Assembly: GCA_028023455.1 (NCBI GenBank)
Contig: JAQFVV010012423.1
Coordinates: forward strand, 7,916,269-7,980,268
From: Epiperipatus broadwayi
Taxonomy: Eukaryota > Onychophora > Udeonychophora > Euonychophora > Peripatidae
Length of the DNA: 64,000 nucleotides
Direction of reading: 5' to 3'
Shown: in pieces, positions 10,391-23,839 of the stretch
Layout: the number at the start of each line of letters is the position of its first letter
How positions within the stretch are numbered: the stretch's first letter is position 1
Made by a program: the position numbers and the translations under genes
Notes under the pieces: generated by a model
Database searches by the model: none
Seen by the model: only the letters and a program-made list of their open reading frames with translations
Told to the model about the DNA's origin: nothing

Positions 10391-12499
10391 AAAAGAAATA
10401 ATATTGAATAGTAAATTTATAAATACATATATTTAAACAATATTTATGTGTGAAAAAATAGAGAAAGTTAACATCATACCATGTGTAATTGAAATTTATT
10501 ATTAATAATAGATACATTAATGTTTTACTGGTCTATATTAGAGTTAGTATTAATATAGCATTCTATAGCCTAATAAATACTTATTATAAACATTAATCTA
10601 TTTATCCCAAAGATGGTAAATCTTCATTAAAATTATATACGTGTAAATTTAGTTGTAGTAGGATTGATAATATTGAAATAAAAATGAAATGTGAATGTTT
10701 CACATTAAATAAAGATAGATTCATATATAAATTTTTAAAATAAAATTAGTCTTCAATTTTTTAAATTATGGATTAAATTTATATATTATTTTAAGAATAT
10801 CAAGTGTTCATTTGATCTTGTCAAAGTGAATTATAAATATTTCCAAATGGGTGTAATTATATAGTTCAACAACAGTATTAAATGATTTTCTAAGCATATT
10901 CATTTGCTTCCAAGAACTTTTTTTCTTTCTATTCTACAACTATCTACTAGAAACTTTAATAAACAATGGATGCCAGATAATACAGTGCTATAATCCCCAC
11001 ATTCCTGATTGGTTTTTAGCTTTTGCCTTTATTAGTAAGGGCTTAAGATTCAAAGATGGAATTAACACATTTTTACATCTAGCAAACAGGTTTTTACTCC
11101 TTTATAATATTTAAACTATGTAAGTTAATTGATTTGTGTTTAAATACCTTAGAGTTTATGGATTTTGAGTTTTATTATCTTGAATATCATAAGTTACTAG
11201 ATAATTTAAGTGCATTGTTCTAACTTTGGATTCCAATTTCTCATTTAGGAAAGCAAAATTCAGAAAGTGCTCTGGAAATTTGAATATGCTAGATTTATTG
11301 ATTACCCAAGCTTACAATAAATAACTTTAGAATAGAATGAAGAGAATTGCTCTTAGACATAATTAACTATTATTGTAGCACTAATCAAATAGGCTATTTC
11401 AATGCTAATACTATCACTGGTCAGGTTAGCAATAATTGAAGAAGAAAGGAGAATACTATTAATCAAAATGTTGTGTTCTATGCTAATGTGTGTTATTAAT
11501 AGCAATTGAATGTATTTGAAAAAGGATAAATGAAGTTTGATTTATAAAAAAAATTAACAATTAATTAGATGATGAAAAGTAGTCTGTTTATTTGATATCT
11601 TGAGTTTCTATCTGTAAAAGGGGAAATTTAAAAAAAAAAAAAAATTTTCTTTGCTAGAAAAAATTATGAAATACTTAATGACTTTAAAAAAAAAAAGGCA
11701 GATTAATAAATGTATCTGTTAAATCAAAACTTAATTTTTTCATACTGGATAATACTTTTATAATTGTAAAAGAGTTTAAAAATTACATTTTTACTTGAAA
11801 AGATATGTTTTTGAAAAGATATTATAACAAAATTATAAGCGTGTTGAGGCACTGGAAAGAGAAGCTATAATAAATACTTATATAAATCGATAAAATACTC
11901 GACAACTGAGCACTTTCGGGGCATTGGCCTCATATTCATAGTCGTAAAAAAAACCAATAGTGCAGAATAGACCGAAAAGATATTTTAACACTGAAAATTA
12001 AAACTCATAATTATATTAGGAAATTGAAATATTTTTTTGCTGAATTTTAATGAAGAGAATTAGCATTGAGAAGCAAATCCCTTACTTAATACTTTTTTTT
12101 GTTGTTATTGTTATTGTTGTATTTTAAATATGTCCAGATTTATAAGTGTCACATTAATATCACATTTATAGGGGTTTCATTTGTTATAAACACATTAAGC
12201 TGTTATTTATTTTTCATTGTTATTATTGTTACTTTATTTACAATATATATATATATGTTTGGTGTAAAATATTTTAGGATACAATTAATAGGACTGTTAA
12301 TTATTTGAAATAAAATGAAACAATGTTAAATTTTTCAAATGTCATCTACCACCATCTTCCATATCACTTTTATCAATTGCTTTGGAAAGCATCTGATACT
12401 TTCTTCAATATAATAGTATCATTTCTCTTCAAATAGCACTTACGTGATCTATTTGTGTAAAAGTTTGAATCTATAACTTAGTAATATTACATTAGCTCA
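10391..12499 (+). other. intron sequence; one possible decayed hairpin element
   Basis: Mostly AT-rich and unstructured. At 11838-11965 the string GAGCACTTTCGGGGCATTGGCCTC followed by ATATTCATAGTC resembles the core of the palindrome at 32212-32414, so a degenerate relative may lie here. The frame at 12099-12308 is composition-driven and not called. Confidence 0.4.
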
Positions 12500-13082
12500 T
12501 TAAGGCACAAGTTAAACAAGGCAAAATTTTCCATACAGTAATGTCACTCTGTGCCAACCAGAGTAATCAATGGATGCATAAAATCCCTATCTAGTGCATA
12601 CTCATCCAATATCCCCAGACTAGTTTCTGGCTTGTGGCCTTTGTCAGTGAGGAGCCTTGGATTTGGGAGCACTGCACCTAGATCTTAGGATCTAATGCAA
12701 CCCTCCAGCAGCCACCTTTTATCTCTACTTAACTACAAAACTATAAGAATGAAATTGAAAACACAATAAGATTTTCAATCTAAGCTCAATAGCTTATATA
12801 GTCGTATGGGTCTGAATTCGATTATTATCTCTTATATTAGCACATAGTGTTCTCAGATCTAAGGTTTCTCACTGACCAAGGCCACGAGCCAGAAACTAGT
12901 CTGGGGATATTGGATGAGTAGGCACTAGATAGGGATTTTTATGCACAAGCTTTCTGGCATCCATTGATTATTCTGGTTGGCACAGGGTGGCACTATACTG
13001 TATGGAGAGTTTTGCCTTGTTTAATAACAATTATGTGCTAGTATAAGAGATAGTGATAATGTGATGTTTAAGGCACAAGTTA
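12500..13082. mobile_element. foldback element, copy A
   Basis: Element 12515-13067 bounded by a perfect 15-bp direct repeat, TTAAGGCACAAGTTA (12500-12514 and 13068-13082). Long inverted arms begin AACAAGGCAAAA at left and end TTTTGCCTTGTT near 13022, followed by a unique tail of about 45 bp ending GTGATGT. The arms share blocks such as CCAATATCCCCAGACTAG and its complement. The loop (CTCCAGCAGCCACCTTTTATC) is inverted relative to copy B. About 90 bp of unrelated sequence, including an inverted piece of the tail (12823-12849), separates the loop from the right arm. No coding capacity. Confidence 0.8.
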
Positions 13083-14430
13083 TGATTAACAGGTCTGCCC
13101 ATATGACTAAGAAGCACCCTTGTGCAAGATAAATTTTAACATCCCTCTCCCCCATTCCATGAAATAAAATTTGTAAATTAAAAGACATTTTTTTCCATGC
13201 TTTCGCAAGAAAAACTTGAAAATATAGTTTTAGTCAATTAACATGTTCAGTAAATACCTTACATGTCTTATTCATTTATTTCTATAAAATAAACAAGTAG
13301 AATAAAACACATGCTAAAATAAAACATATTAATAGAGCCATGCCACCTTGATTAAAAATCTTTCCATTAAAATCTTTTTAAATAAATCAGTTTATATGTA
13401 AAATTAAAATAATAGTAATGAAAACATTACACTGCTCCCCTCCTCTTCTCGGGCCACCTCTGATATTATATAAGTTATTTATAATATATTTTACTTACCT
13501 GATTATTAAAATATTATGAACATCCAGAATATGATTTTTTGGGAACTCCATCCTTCATAGCATGGAGCAAAAAGAGCTTGGCACCTGGCTTATCTTCACT
13601 ATTTGTTCTTAATCAATATTTAAACCAACTTTAACCAGCAGGTCAGTAATTCATTAAAAGTAATTGTTTGTTTGAAAACCCATTGAAAATCTCTCATACA
13701 TAAACTTACTCGCATTTCATATTAACAAAATTATATTCTTTCAATAATAATATATTTACACTAACATTAGTATTTAATTTTTTATCTGGTGTTATTTCAC
13801 TATCAAAAACTATAATTTATTATATATAGTCCAATATTTAATTTTTTTTTTACTTTAATTGTTTATATTTTATTAGGACCATCAAATTAGGTCAATTTTA
13901 AGTAATGCAACTAATGTAATTCTTACATCCCAAAAACACCTTGTTAAAAAGAAAGTTCTTTGTTTCCCAAATTCATTCATTATTTTTAAATCAGAATCTC
14001 CCTGACACAAAACTTGTTTACATTTTATATTAAGAAGGAATAAACCTCTGGTTTATAACTATATAAGTAGATTATTTATTACACTAAAAATACTTTGACT
14101 TGTTTTCATTCAATAGTAAAAATTTCCTTCAAATTTGTTAAGAATTAAGTAATTTAGCATGCAATAATATCTTTTTAAAAATTATGTTTTTTACTCATTC
14201 TGTTTTTTGAATCATAGTGTGGATTATGGCTCAATTGCAAATTTTTAGTTAAAGAACATATCCAAGAAAAAGCTGTTTAGTAAAACATGTAAAAATATAA
14301 TACATCATTTAAAAAAACAGATAATAATGTTATAAAAAATAGGAAAAACTATTTAATAAAACATATAAAAAGATAATACAGGATAGTAATAACAAAAGAG
14401 AGAAAGATAACATCATTAAAAAATGTTAGC
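13083..14430 (+). other. intron sequence; nothing recognised
   Basis: AT-rich, no inverted repeats, tandem repeats or convincing coding frames seen. Confidence 0.5.
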
Positions 14431-14495
14431 ACAACTCAGCATTGAACCCAGACCTGACATTTTAGAGGTGGACACTCTACCAGTACTCACAAGTA
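14431..14495 (-). repeat. tRNA-like SINE fragment
   Basis: On the minus strand TACTGGTAGAGTGTC (A-box-like, 14470-14484) is followed by TGGGTTCAATGCT (B-box-like, 14438-14450), spaced as in tRNA-derived pol III promoters. The arms do not fold into a convincing tRNA, so a SINE or tRNA relic is more likely than a tRNA gene. Confidence 0.45.
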
Positions 14496-14659
14496 AACAA
14501 TATATTTAAAACTTGTAAAACATTATTGATAAAAATAATTCCATCATATGCAAAATTACTGTAATTATGAAGCAATATTTTTTAAAATAAGTTTATTTTT
14601 AAGTAAGTTATTAATAGTAATATGTTACTTTTTATATAAATTAGAATATTTAAATAAAA

Positions 14660-15140
14660 ACGATTTGAAATCTAAACGTTTTTATTTACATATAAATTTT
14701 ATTAATTATAGTGATGAGAGGGTATCGGCTTGTTCAGTTTTGTGCAATGGTAGAATATATATAAAATATATTTCAAGACTAGAGCAACTGCCACAATAAG
14801 TTTAAATAAAAAAATATTTATCTTATGTTTAAATAATAAATATTTACAATCAGAATGTGTTTTTGTGAATAAAATGATTTGGAAATCTAAACATTTACAT
14901 ATAAGTTTTATCAATTATCACAACAAAATGGCATCGGTTTGTTCAGTTTAGCACAATGATACGAGTATATATGTAGTATATTTTGAGCTCATGCCTAGAA
15001 ATTTGATGCCAAGATAAGTTTAAATAAAGAAATATTCCTCTTATATTTAAATAAAAAATATTTACATTGAGAATGTATTTCTAATGATGAAATGATTTGA
15101 AAATGTAAACAATTTTATTTATGTATAAATTTTATTAATT
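14660..15140. repeat. tandem repeat, about 215-bp period
   Basis: Landmarks GATTTGAAATCTAAAC, GATTTGGAAATCTAAAC and GATTTGAAAATGTAAAC start near 14662, 14876 and 15093, giving periods of about 214 and 217 bp. TCGGYTTGTTCAGTTT and AAGTTTAAATAAA also recur at the same spacing. Just over two diverged units; open frames across it are composition artefacts. Confidence 0.8.
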
Positions 15141-17095
15141 ACCTTGGTGTCTTGATGCTCCAGTTGTGAAGCGCCTTTGTACTCTGCACAACCCACACGT
15201 GGAAGAAGCCCTGAAATTAAATAACTTTTTTTTATAGAATCAATCTTTGCTTTATGTATTGTAATGGTCATATTTGTACTTTCACGCAACAAAATCTGGA
15301 GTCCTGGCAAATTATACCAAGGTTGATCTAGATGAGGGGTTGAGACCTCTAATCTGACCACACCTCAGCTCCTTCACCAACCCTCCATGACTTACTACCC
15401 TATGAATGACATATATTAGGCTACACTTGGAATTTCTTAGTTTGCGAGACTCGGGAGCATTAACTAAATTACTATTAATATCTAAATGCACACATCTATG
15501 GTTAATTAGATAATGCATATATCAATAACTAATACTATATTAAGAGTAGATTTGGATGAGATTTGGTAATGAACTACGAATAATAAATACATGAGAAATT
15601 TGTGAATTTTAAAATATTTAATAATAATTGTATAAGATAAAATTATTTATAAGTGCATTGGCATGTACACACACAGATGTTTTATAGTGATGAGAGAATT
15701 TCAATACAAGTTCTCATCTATTATGCATTTTAATTAAATGAGTTTATTACAATTTTAATCTATGGTTTCTAATCAAGCCTTATTTACGGTATGCCATCCC
15801 CACTAGGTTTGCTAATAGCTAAATCATATGAGAATGATAACAGATATAAATAATCTACTAACATTACATAATGAGCAGTTAATGTGCTCTTTATGCAGAT
15901 TGCATAACATAAGCTAGGTCTGAAGTTCAAATCACTGCTGAACAATTACTATCAGGGAGGACGAGCTGGCGATTCATAGCATAACTTCTGAGATTATGGT
16001 GCTACATAAAATAAGTAAGATATGTGACCTGAATGTGCAGTTACTCATGGGATTCAGTACCACGTACTCGGCTCCTATAAGCCAGATGACTTCCTACTTT
16101 AAATAAGTGAACATTTAGTTCAGGTGATCGGAGCACCTTATAACAATCTGGACCTTCGTGTTCCAGTTCTAAATAAGGTAATGGAGTGGCCCTTAACCAA
16201 AGCCCATTTTTAAAAGAAAGCTCTCCAAGCTAAGAGTAATGGGGTGGCCCTTAAAACCAAAGCCCATTTTAATAAAATATAATAGGAAGACATAATACAC
16301 AGATGTGCTTTATAAAAACACATTAATAATGCTTTCTAAAATATCAGAATTAAAATTAAAGCACTAAATCAATAGTTTCATTCTGCGAAACTACTATACA
16401 TTTGTTCGTAATTTAGCATATTTAAATCATGCTAACGGACTAATTACAAGAGACCTAGTTTACTTAACAATCCATATAACTCGTGAGAATAACTATGGGG
16501 GAGTAAAGCATATTTGGGACTTAAAATTAATTCATTACTGATAATATGCTTTAAAATATCACTTTGTAATACTTAACAGATATTTTAATAAGCAAGCCTA
16601 AATTAAACAATAAACTAAAACATAGTAGCTTTAAGGTTTTCAGACCGGAGATTTATAAATTGTGCTAATCAGCAATAGAAATTAGCTACATGAGAGTGAC
16701 TAATAAACTCTCCAAAATTATTATTATTATCTATCTTCGCTCTGAATAGCATAACATAAATAAATAAATTTACAAATATAAAAAAATAAGAAAATAGGCA
16801 TGACTGCAGATTAGAAGAAACAGACAAATAATAATAATGGATTACAGTTATTATCTCAAGAAAATTATCAAGTAGATTATTTATTAAGCAGGCAAGATCT
16901 TACAACGATGATTATTAAAATTAACTTACATCATTTACTAAAAAAAAGAAGTTTATAGATTATTAATAAAATAAAGATACATAATTTACTTTTAAAGAGT
17001 TTATAGGTTATTAATAATTTGAACATTCCTTTTAGCTAGCTTTAGGAATTAATTTAAAGTTTAGTTTAATAATTTTATAGAGCTCTGAGGGAGAA
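15141..17095 (+). other. intron; two less AT-rich blocks, unidentified
   Basis: Blocks at 15150-15520 and 15880-16270 are more complex than their surroundings but show no protein family I recognise. GGAGTGGCCCTTAACCAAAGCCC near 16179 is repeated as GGGGTGGCCCTTAAAACCAAAGCCC near 16241, so a small tandem duplication is present. These may be unrecognised repeat families. Confidence 0.4.
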
Positions 17096-17345
17096 TTATC
17101 GATATTCTAGCTGAGTTGCTTGATGTTGATATTCTCCATTAGGCTGGCTTGCTATGTCTTCTGGGCAGGCTGTGGGCTCGAACTCCATCTCCATCATGGA
17201 CCAATTCCGGAAGGCAGTGGTTCTAGCCAATAGTTTGCATAGTAGACAGTTAACAAGTGAACCCTGCCATTTGAATTTTGGGTTTTTTATTAAGTCTTCT
17301 CCCCCCCCTCCCCACAAGCCATTAAGAGATTTATGATTTTTATTT
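17096..17345 (-). repeat. possible tRNA-derived SINE
   Basis: Read on the minus strand, TTGGCTAGAACCACTGCC (A-box-like, 17213-17230) precedes GGAGTTCGAGCCC (B-box-like, 17174-17186) at pol III-like spacing, in a GC-richer block. Open frames exist on both strands, as is common for SINEs, and are not called as genes. No target duplication was found. Confidence 0.45.
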
Positions 17346-20300
17346 TCCAATCTTAAATTTTAATAGTATACATTAATTTTATTAAAGGCAAAGGATCCAG
17401 CTGCAATTATGACAGGAAGGACCGAGTTAATGACTTCATCTTTGTTTTAATAATATTTTTTTAAACATATTTTAACTTTTGTTTCTCAGATTACCATTTA
17501 ATGAAAAGTAAATAATTCGGAGAAGTCTATAACCTTCGATTCTTTTTTTTAAAAAGAGATTTAAGCCATTAACATTCTAGCATATACATAAGACAAACAC
17601 CCAGAATTTAAGAATTAAATGCGCACACCTATGATTCTTTAAATTAAATAATTTAAAATAATTTTGAAATATAATTTGGAAAATCTGTAATGTTTACTAA
17701 ATCTATTACATTACAATTCCCTTCACATATATACATAGGTGTACTCCTACATATACATGATGTTCACAACTTAAATCAACTTTATTAAATTTAAATTAAC
17801 AAATAAAAATTATAAATGCATTTTCATCAGACACATTCAAGCATTAACATAACTATTAGAATTATGCAGGTACAAATACATGCACATACACGTAAATATA
17901 CGCTCTTACAGATTAAAACAACTATTGTAAGCTTATATATGTGAACTGAGAGAGTTTGAATTAAGAAAAAGATACTACTATGGCACATAGTAGGTGAAAC
18001 AGAATGATAGACAAAGAATACTGTTTCACTATTAGGTTGTAATGTAAGATTATGTAATATTCATTTTTTTTATTAATATTGTGAGTAGAGAAAACATTAT
18101 TGTAATTTCAGAAATAGGATCTCTGTTTGTGAATCCAAAGAATCCCAAAAATTGAACATTTTAATAAATACTGATAAATTTTAATTAATTTATATATTTT
18201 AATTATATTTGCCAATTGAAAATATCGTTTTTTTTAAATAGTTTTATTTCTCATATAAATATAATAAGCGCAATTTAAAACTTAAATCATTTATTTAATT
18301 GACTTTTTTTTTTTTTATTATATTTATATAATAAATAAAACCATTAAAAATGTTTTCAGTTTCAATTAATTAAATAAAATCATAATTAAGAGATTTTGAT
18401 GATGATGTCTGTTAGATACAGTTTGGCAATATGATAGATAAAAAATCAGCACTATTTATTATTTTTATAATGTTAAAAAAAAAAAAATATATATCAAGAT
18501 TAATATACTTAAACAAACTCATGGGAGTAAATATATGAATTTGAAAATAATCTTAGAAATGGAAAATTATCACACCCTATGATCAAATTTTCTTTCTTGG
18601 TGATATATTACCCTTTTGTTTATTTCCTTCAATCTGGGCTTTGAATACAGAATCTAATATACTGTTACAGAAAGATTAGTGCATCTACTTATGTGATGAT
18701 CTCAGGTTGAATAATTGAGCTAATATTAGAAATTTTTTCTAAATTTTTTCCCCCAGGTAGCCAGCTTAGTTATCATTCCAGTATTGATTGATAAATAGAT
18801 ATGTAGATATTATTAGTTGCAAGGTAAAGATTGGTGATTATTTTAGGTTGGTCAGATGAGAATCCTGCTAATCGTAAAAACAAAAATTATGACTGTAATA
18901 TGATAAGACATTCAAATGGGCTGAGACCAATATAATTTATTTTTATGTTTAATAAATGATAATTGCATTTATTTGTTTTAGAGAGAAATTTTACTGAGGT
19001 GTTTTTAAGCTTTTATTAATTCTATTGAAAAAAAAAAATGGAATTAAACCTATTATTAGTAGAAAATACGAAAAAAAAAGTATGTTTATCTCATTTAGAA
19101 GATGAAAGCTATTTGTTAACAACTTAAAAATAAAACTGAATTATTTTACTTTTTTAAAAAATTAAATGTTTGTGGTGTTTGGTTTTTTTTAACAATAATG
19201 TTATCGTGACAAGTGAGAGTAGTTGTTTATATTTAAGTAACATAAGCTAATTACGTTGTAAGTTTGACTTCTTTTAATAGCATTTAATAGATAGCTTTAA
19301 AATATTATTTCATCCTTTCGCTTTTACTGAAGGTTGTGCATTAGATTTAGAATATTATTAATGATCGTTATACAGCATATTTTTAGATATTTAAGTAAAG
19401 CAAGATATTATTTTCTATTATCGTGTGACTTAGGAGATTTTTATTTTTATTGCATTCAGACAAAAAGTGTAACATGTGTAATCCAATATTTTTGTTTGCT
19501 TATATTTACAATAGCTTCCTGATACTTTCATTAACTTCCGGTTAATTTTTAGAAATTGAATTTATGAATTTATTTATTGAAATTATGAATTATTGCACTT
19601 GCTCTTTGTAGATAAAAGCAATTCTAAAAAGTTTAGGAAAAATTCTAAATAACCATATTAGAATTATTTATGTACTAGTACTGCTATTGAAATATAAGTT
19701 GTTATTAAGCCAGACATTTAACCGAGATGTTTAATATTCAACCAATCAATATTTATAAAAAATGTATATTTGTAGAATGTCTATGTGCCTAAATCGTAAT
19801 GAGTTGTAAAGTATTAAATTGTGTAAAAAATAAACTTTTAACTATCTTGGTACTTTAATATATTTTTTTTAATGTGCGTACAATTTTGCAGGTTTAATTC
19901 TCTATTCAAAAGTGGATTGAAGTATTGATCACCATTTATAACAGTTTATTTTCCACATCCAATCTAATTTAGTCGTTTATCTCAAACTTTAGCTATATCA
20001 GAGATTAACTAATTCTGATGTGTTGTTTTTAACCTTGAACAAATAAAAATTAACATTTACGTTTTAACACTTGGCCAATAAGTTGAATAATACAATACTC
20101 TTGATTCCTTCTCTCTTCTGAATTAAGTATTTTGGGTACTTTCATATTATTCTTTTGCTCTTTTCATCAGTGTTTTTTTTTGTTTAATTATCCATTTTCA
20201 GGGGTGTCTTTTAAGTATTTGTTTGTTTTTTCACCCAAAATTATTTTATTGAACATGGGTACTTGTTAAGTTTAAAAAATATTAAGAAATCGAATAGAAA

Positions 20301-20879
20301 TTTATGTTAAGTTTAAAAAATAATTTTTTTACAAATGCCATTCTCAACATTTAATGAATTATTTTTTTAATGTATATTATTATAACATACAAACCATTAA
20401 TATGTTGCGAACATTGTCATGATTTGTTTTATGTTTACTGTAACATTCATTTAAGCTGTTGGTTAATTATTTTTCTTAACCTTTTGCAAAAATGATTAAA
20501 ATTGGGAATTTACCAGTGACAGAAGAAGACACAGTGAAGTATTTTCAAAATTACAGAATAATAGTGCCTATGTGAAAAATGTGTGAATGGACATAATATG
20601 AAACTTTATGTGTGAATGGAAATAATGGTGGTGAAATCTCAAAATGTGTTTGAAATGAGTATTCTTTCATCATATTTTTTATTTTGTTTATTACAGTTAT
20701 ATTAAATTTTATTTAATTACAATCATTTGGAGTTTTGTGTAATTTATTGTGTTTTTGTAATCATCTTTAAAAAAAAAAAATTCAATGAAATATTTAATAT
20801 GATAATCATCTTTAAAAAAATCAGCCATATTGTTTAAAAAAATACCTGGCAAAGAGAGCGAAGAAACAATACTTAAGTA
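17346..20879 (+). other. intron sequence; nothing recognised
   Basis: AT-rich with many A and T tracts. A short direct repeat ATGTGTGAATGGA near 20580-20630. No gene, hairpin or mobile element identified. Confidence 0.5.
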
Positions 20880-21484
20880 CCATATTTTTCTAGATTAAAA
20901 GAGGCATATTATTCTTTTTCATTATCTATCTACTGCTTAATAGTCTCTCCAAAATTTAATTCATTTTCCCTGATCCCTAATCTCTTTTCTCATTATCATA
21001 TCAGCAAATTTTCTTATTACATCCATCCATCTCACAAGTGATCACTTTTTAGGTCTTTTAGAATTTCTTAGATCCTATTTAAAACTTCAACTGGCCATCT
21101 GTTATCATCTCTTACAGTAATATGCTCAGCCCGGCTCCTTTACAGTCCCTTAATTCTTTCAATAAAGTAAGTGATATCTGTATATTTTCTTAGCATACTT
21201 TTGTTAAGTGCCAAAGTCTTAGATTCATATATAAAATTCTTACAAAATACATCTATTAAAAACTTTTTATTCACATAAACATTTTTTTTTAAATATTAGC
21301 TTATTTCTGCCAAAAGCACTCCATCCAACTTCACTTCTATATTTAACTTGCATCCATTATGCTTCCATCTGTATAAATATTCTGACCCAAAATATTTTTA
21401 CTGCTTATTAACTTCTAATTTTTGATTTTCATTTCTTTATTTTCTTTATTTGCAGAAAAGCATTGAACATTATTTTAGTCTTTA
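20880..21484 (-). mobile_element. RTE-like LINE 3' fragment
   Basis: The minus strand parallels the better preserved copy at 31405-31830: the blocks corresponding to the GHIARKDDNRW and RPRKRPHVRW regions can be aligned by eye but are full of stops and indels. Its distal part continues upstream in the family, towards the RT thumb. Confidence 0.65.
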
Positions 21485-21607
21485 TAGTAATTATTTTTAA
21501 TTCTATTCGAAAAAAGACTAAAGTAATGTTCAATGTTTTCTTTCACAGAAGAAAATAAAGCTTGATAATCACGAATTAGAAGAAGTTAACAACTGCAAAT
21601 ATTTTGA
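21388..21607. repeat. inverted duplication of LINE sequence
   Basis: Arms about 21388-21484 and 21512-21607 are imperfect reverse complements (AACATTATTTTAGTCTTT against its complement, plus flanking blocks) around a 27-base loop. The right arm reads on the plus strand as KLDNHELEEVNNCKYF, a LINE thumb-region motif, so one LINE segment is present in both orientations. Confidence 0.65.
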
Positions 21608-21615
21608 TCACATGT

Positions 21616-23548
21616 GTATATGCTAATGGTAGCATAATGGATTGCTATTATGATGCCTGATATTTAATTAATAATTGTAAAATAATAGTTTATTGTTATT
21701 GGTTGTTTGTTTATTTTTTTAGTGTAATTAAATAGGGATACAATGTTATGAATTTAAGTTTTCACCTGAAAGCAGGTAGAGTAACTAGAGTATTATAATT
21801 AAGTAATAATGCTTTATAGTCAGTAATAATTTGCCAATCGTTATCATTCTCTTGATATAATTATCATCTCAATTTTAGAACTCCATCATATATTTCAATA
21901 AATATGGAAAACTCAGTTGTAAGTAAGAGACAGATAAAGTGATAATTAATTAAATTGTTCAAAAACACATAGATAATTATAATTAAAATAAATATATATA
22001 AGTTATTGTTCACCATTAAGTTTCAAGGTCAAAATTTAGGATCATTGTAATTGAGTTTTATATGCATCTAAATAAAGTAATGGGATATTTAAAATTTAAG
22101 GTACAGTTTTAAAATTGAGATGAAATTGTGTTAGAAGAGTAGAAAACAATGTTATACTACCACTGATGATGATCAAGTGTTATCTCTCAGCATAGTACTC
22201 TATTGACTAGGTATTTAACTTGTCTATGGACAGAGAAATGATCAAATTATATAATGAACTATTGAATCAAAAGCTTAACACAGGCTATAAATGGCTTTTA
22301 CATATTATGATTGATGTTTTTATCAAATAGAAAGCACTTAAAAAGAGATCTTTTTTAAAAAAGGAACTAAATTAGAGCAGAAAGAAATTTGGATCAAAAG
22401 CAAAATTTTGTTTTTGTTTTTACACGAGTTCAGATTTTCTCTATGTGGAATCTCTGAATGAGTTATTATTCTAAGTTCTAAGAAATAGAGATCTATAATA
22501 GAAATCATACTGGTTTGAACAAGCATTACTTTGGTAGCTTTCCACATTGGTTTTGCTTCAGATCAGAATAGAAAATACAAATATCATTTATATGTTAAAA
22601 ATGAACATGTAATATGTGATTTAGAGACTATTCCAATGTTGTTGCTGTGGGGAAAAGAGAAGTGTATAAATTATTAAAAAATGAATTAGAAAAACTTAAG
22701 AAATTTTTTTTTTATTCTAAATAAAATGTTATAGAGCATGATATAATTTTTAAAATTCCAAAATTTAATTTTATTGAAAAGTCAGTTATAATGATAATCC
22801 AGTGATGATTCATTACTAGTATTTTTTTTTTTTAAAAAAAAAAAATTTGTGGGTTTTTAAAATTATTTTTTATAACACATTAGATTCAAATTCCATTTAA
22901 TTAAATTGAATGATTCACATTTTATTGTGTTATAAAATGTTTCAGTGCTTTTCTCAACTTACTGAAAAGTTCTCAAATGTTGGGATATAATGACCATTAG
23001 ATATAAGGATTAACTATGACTAACCAATAAGCAATACTTTATTGTGAGTAGCTCTTGCTGCCTTATAAAATAAGTTATTGGTTACAAAATGCTAAATATC
23101 ATTTTCAATACAATTTTTGTGTAGTCACGAGTTTTTATGCTATCAGCTCTTACTAATTGTGATAGTGGAATATTTGTACAATTTCATTTTCATCCTTTAC
23201 TTGCATGTTGAACAACACTAAACTCTTAAATTTTTTTCTTTCTCTCTCTCTCTCTCTCTTTTTTCATGTTTGTGCATTTAAGCTCACAGTGACTGGAAAT
23301 TTTTAGTTAAGATCTTTGCATGAGTCAGTATAATAAAGAATGAGTCATTATTTGAAACCAAATATGGGACAAAAGTTTGAATTCAGAAAAAAATATTTGC
23401 TCAAGAATTTTATTTATGTTGATTATAGAAATGGAAGGAATTTTTAAAATATTGTCTAAAAAAGACTTGTCTTATATAATTCAGTTATGTTGTTATGCTT
23501 ATAATTGCAAAATCAGTAATATTTATAGTGTTAAAGCAGGAGATAGTA
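21616..23548 (+). other. intron sequence; nothing recognised
   Basis: AT-rich. Contains a TC microsatellite at about 23239-23260. Open frames such as 22338-22547 show no family features. Confidence 0.5.
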
Positions 23549-23661
23549 GTCTTGCATTGGTGGTCGAGAGATCAGCGTGACTGCCTTGCACTTGCAGGCA
23601 GTTGCCTGGGTTGCGGGTTCACGTCCCGGCCGATGCTATGACACTTAATAAAAAATAAAAA
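23549..23661 (+). repeat. tRNA-derived SINE, copy 1
   Basis: 113 bp with A-box-like GGTGGTCGAGAGATCAGCG, B-box GGGTTCACGTCCCG and the family end CGATGCTATGACA, followed by an A-rich tail. Flanked by a perfect 16-bp duplication AAAGCAGGAGATAGTA (23533-23548, 23662-23677), as left by LINE-mediated insertion. Same family as 35219-35334 and 50708-50820. Confidence 0.9.
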
Positions 23662-23839
23662 AAAGCAGGAGATAGTATAAAGTATTTTAATTTTTTGTAA
23701 ATAAGATGTGAAATGTATAAACTTTATTTGTTGCAAATCCTTTAAGAAACAACACTTGTAGCTAAGGACCTGCCATAGATTAACATAACTGGTCTTAGTG
23801 AAACTTATCATTCATGTAGATGGTTTACAAGTTTTTTTT

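Noticed and set aside
15119-15518. Two overlapping minus-strand frames of 68-80 codons
   Set aside because: No family features and mutually overlapping; the block may be a repeat.
23549-23661. Functional tRNA gene
   Set aside because: Boxes are tRNA-like, but the flanking 16-bp duplication, A tail and repeated copies show a SINE.
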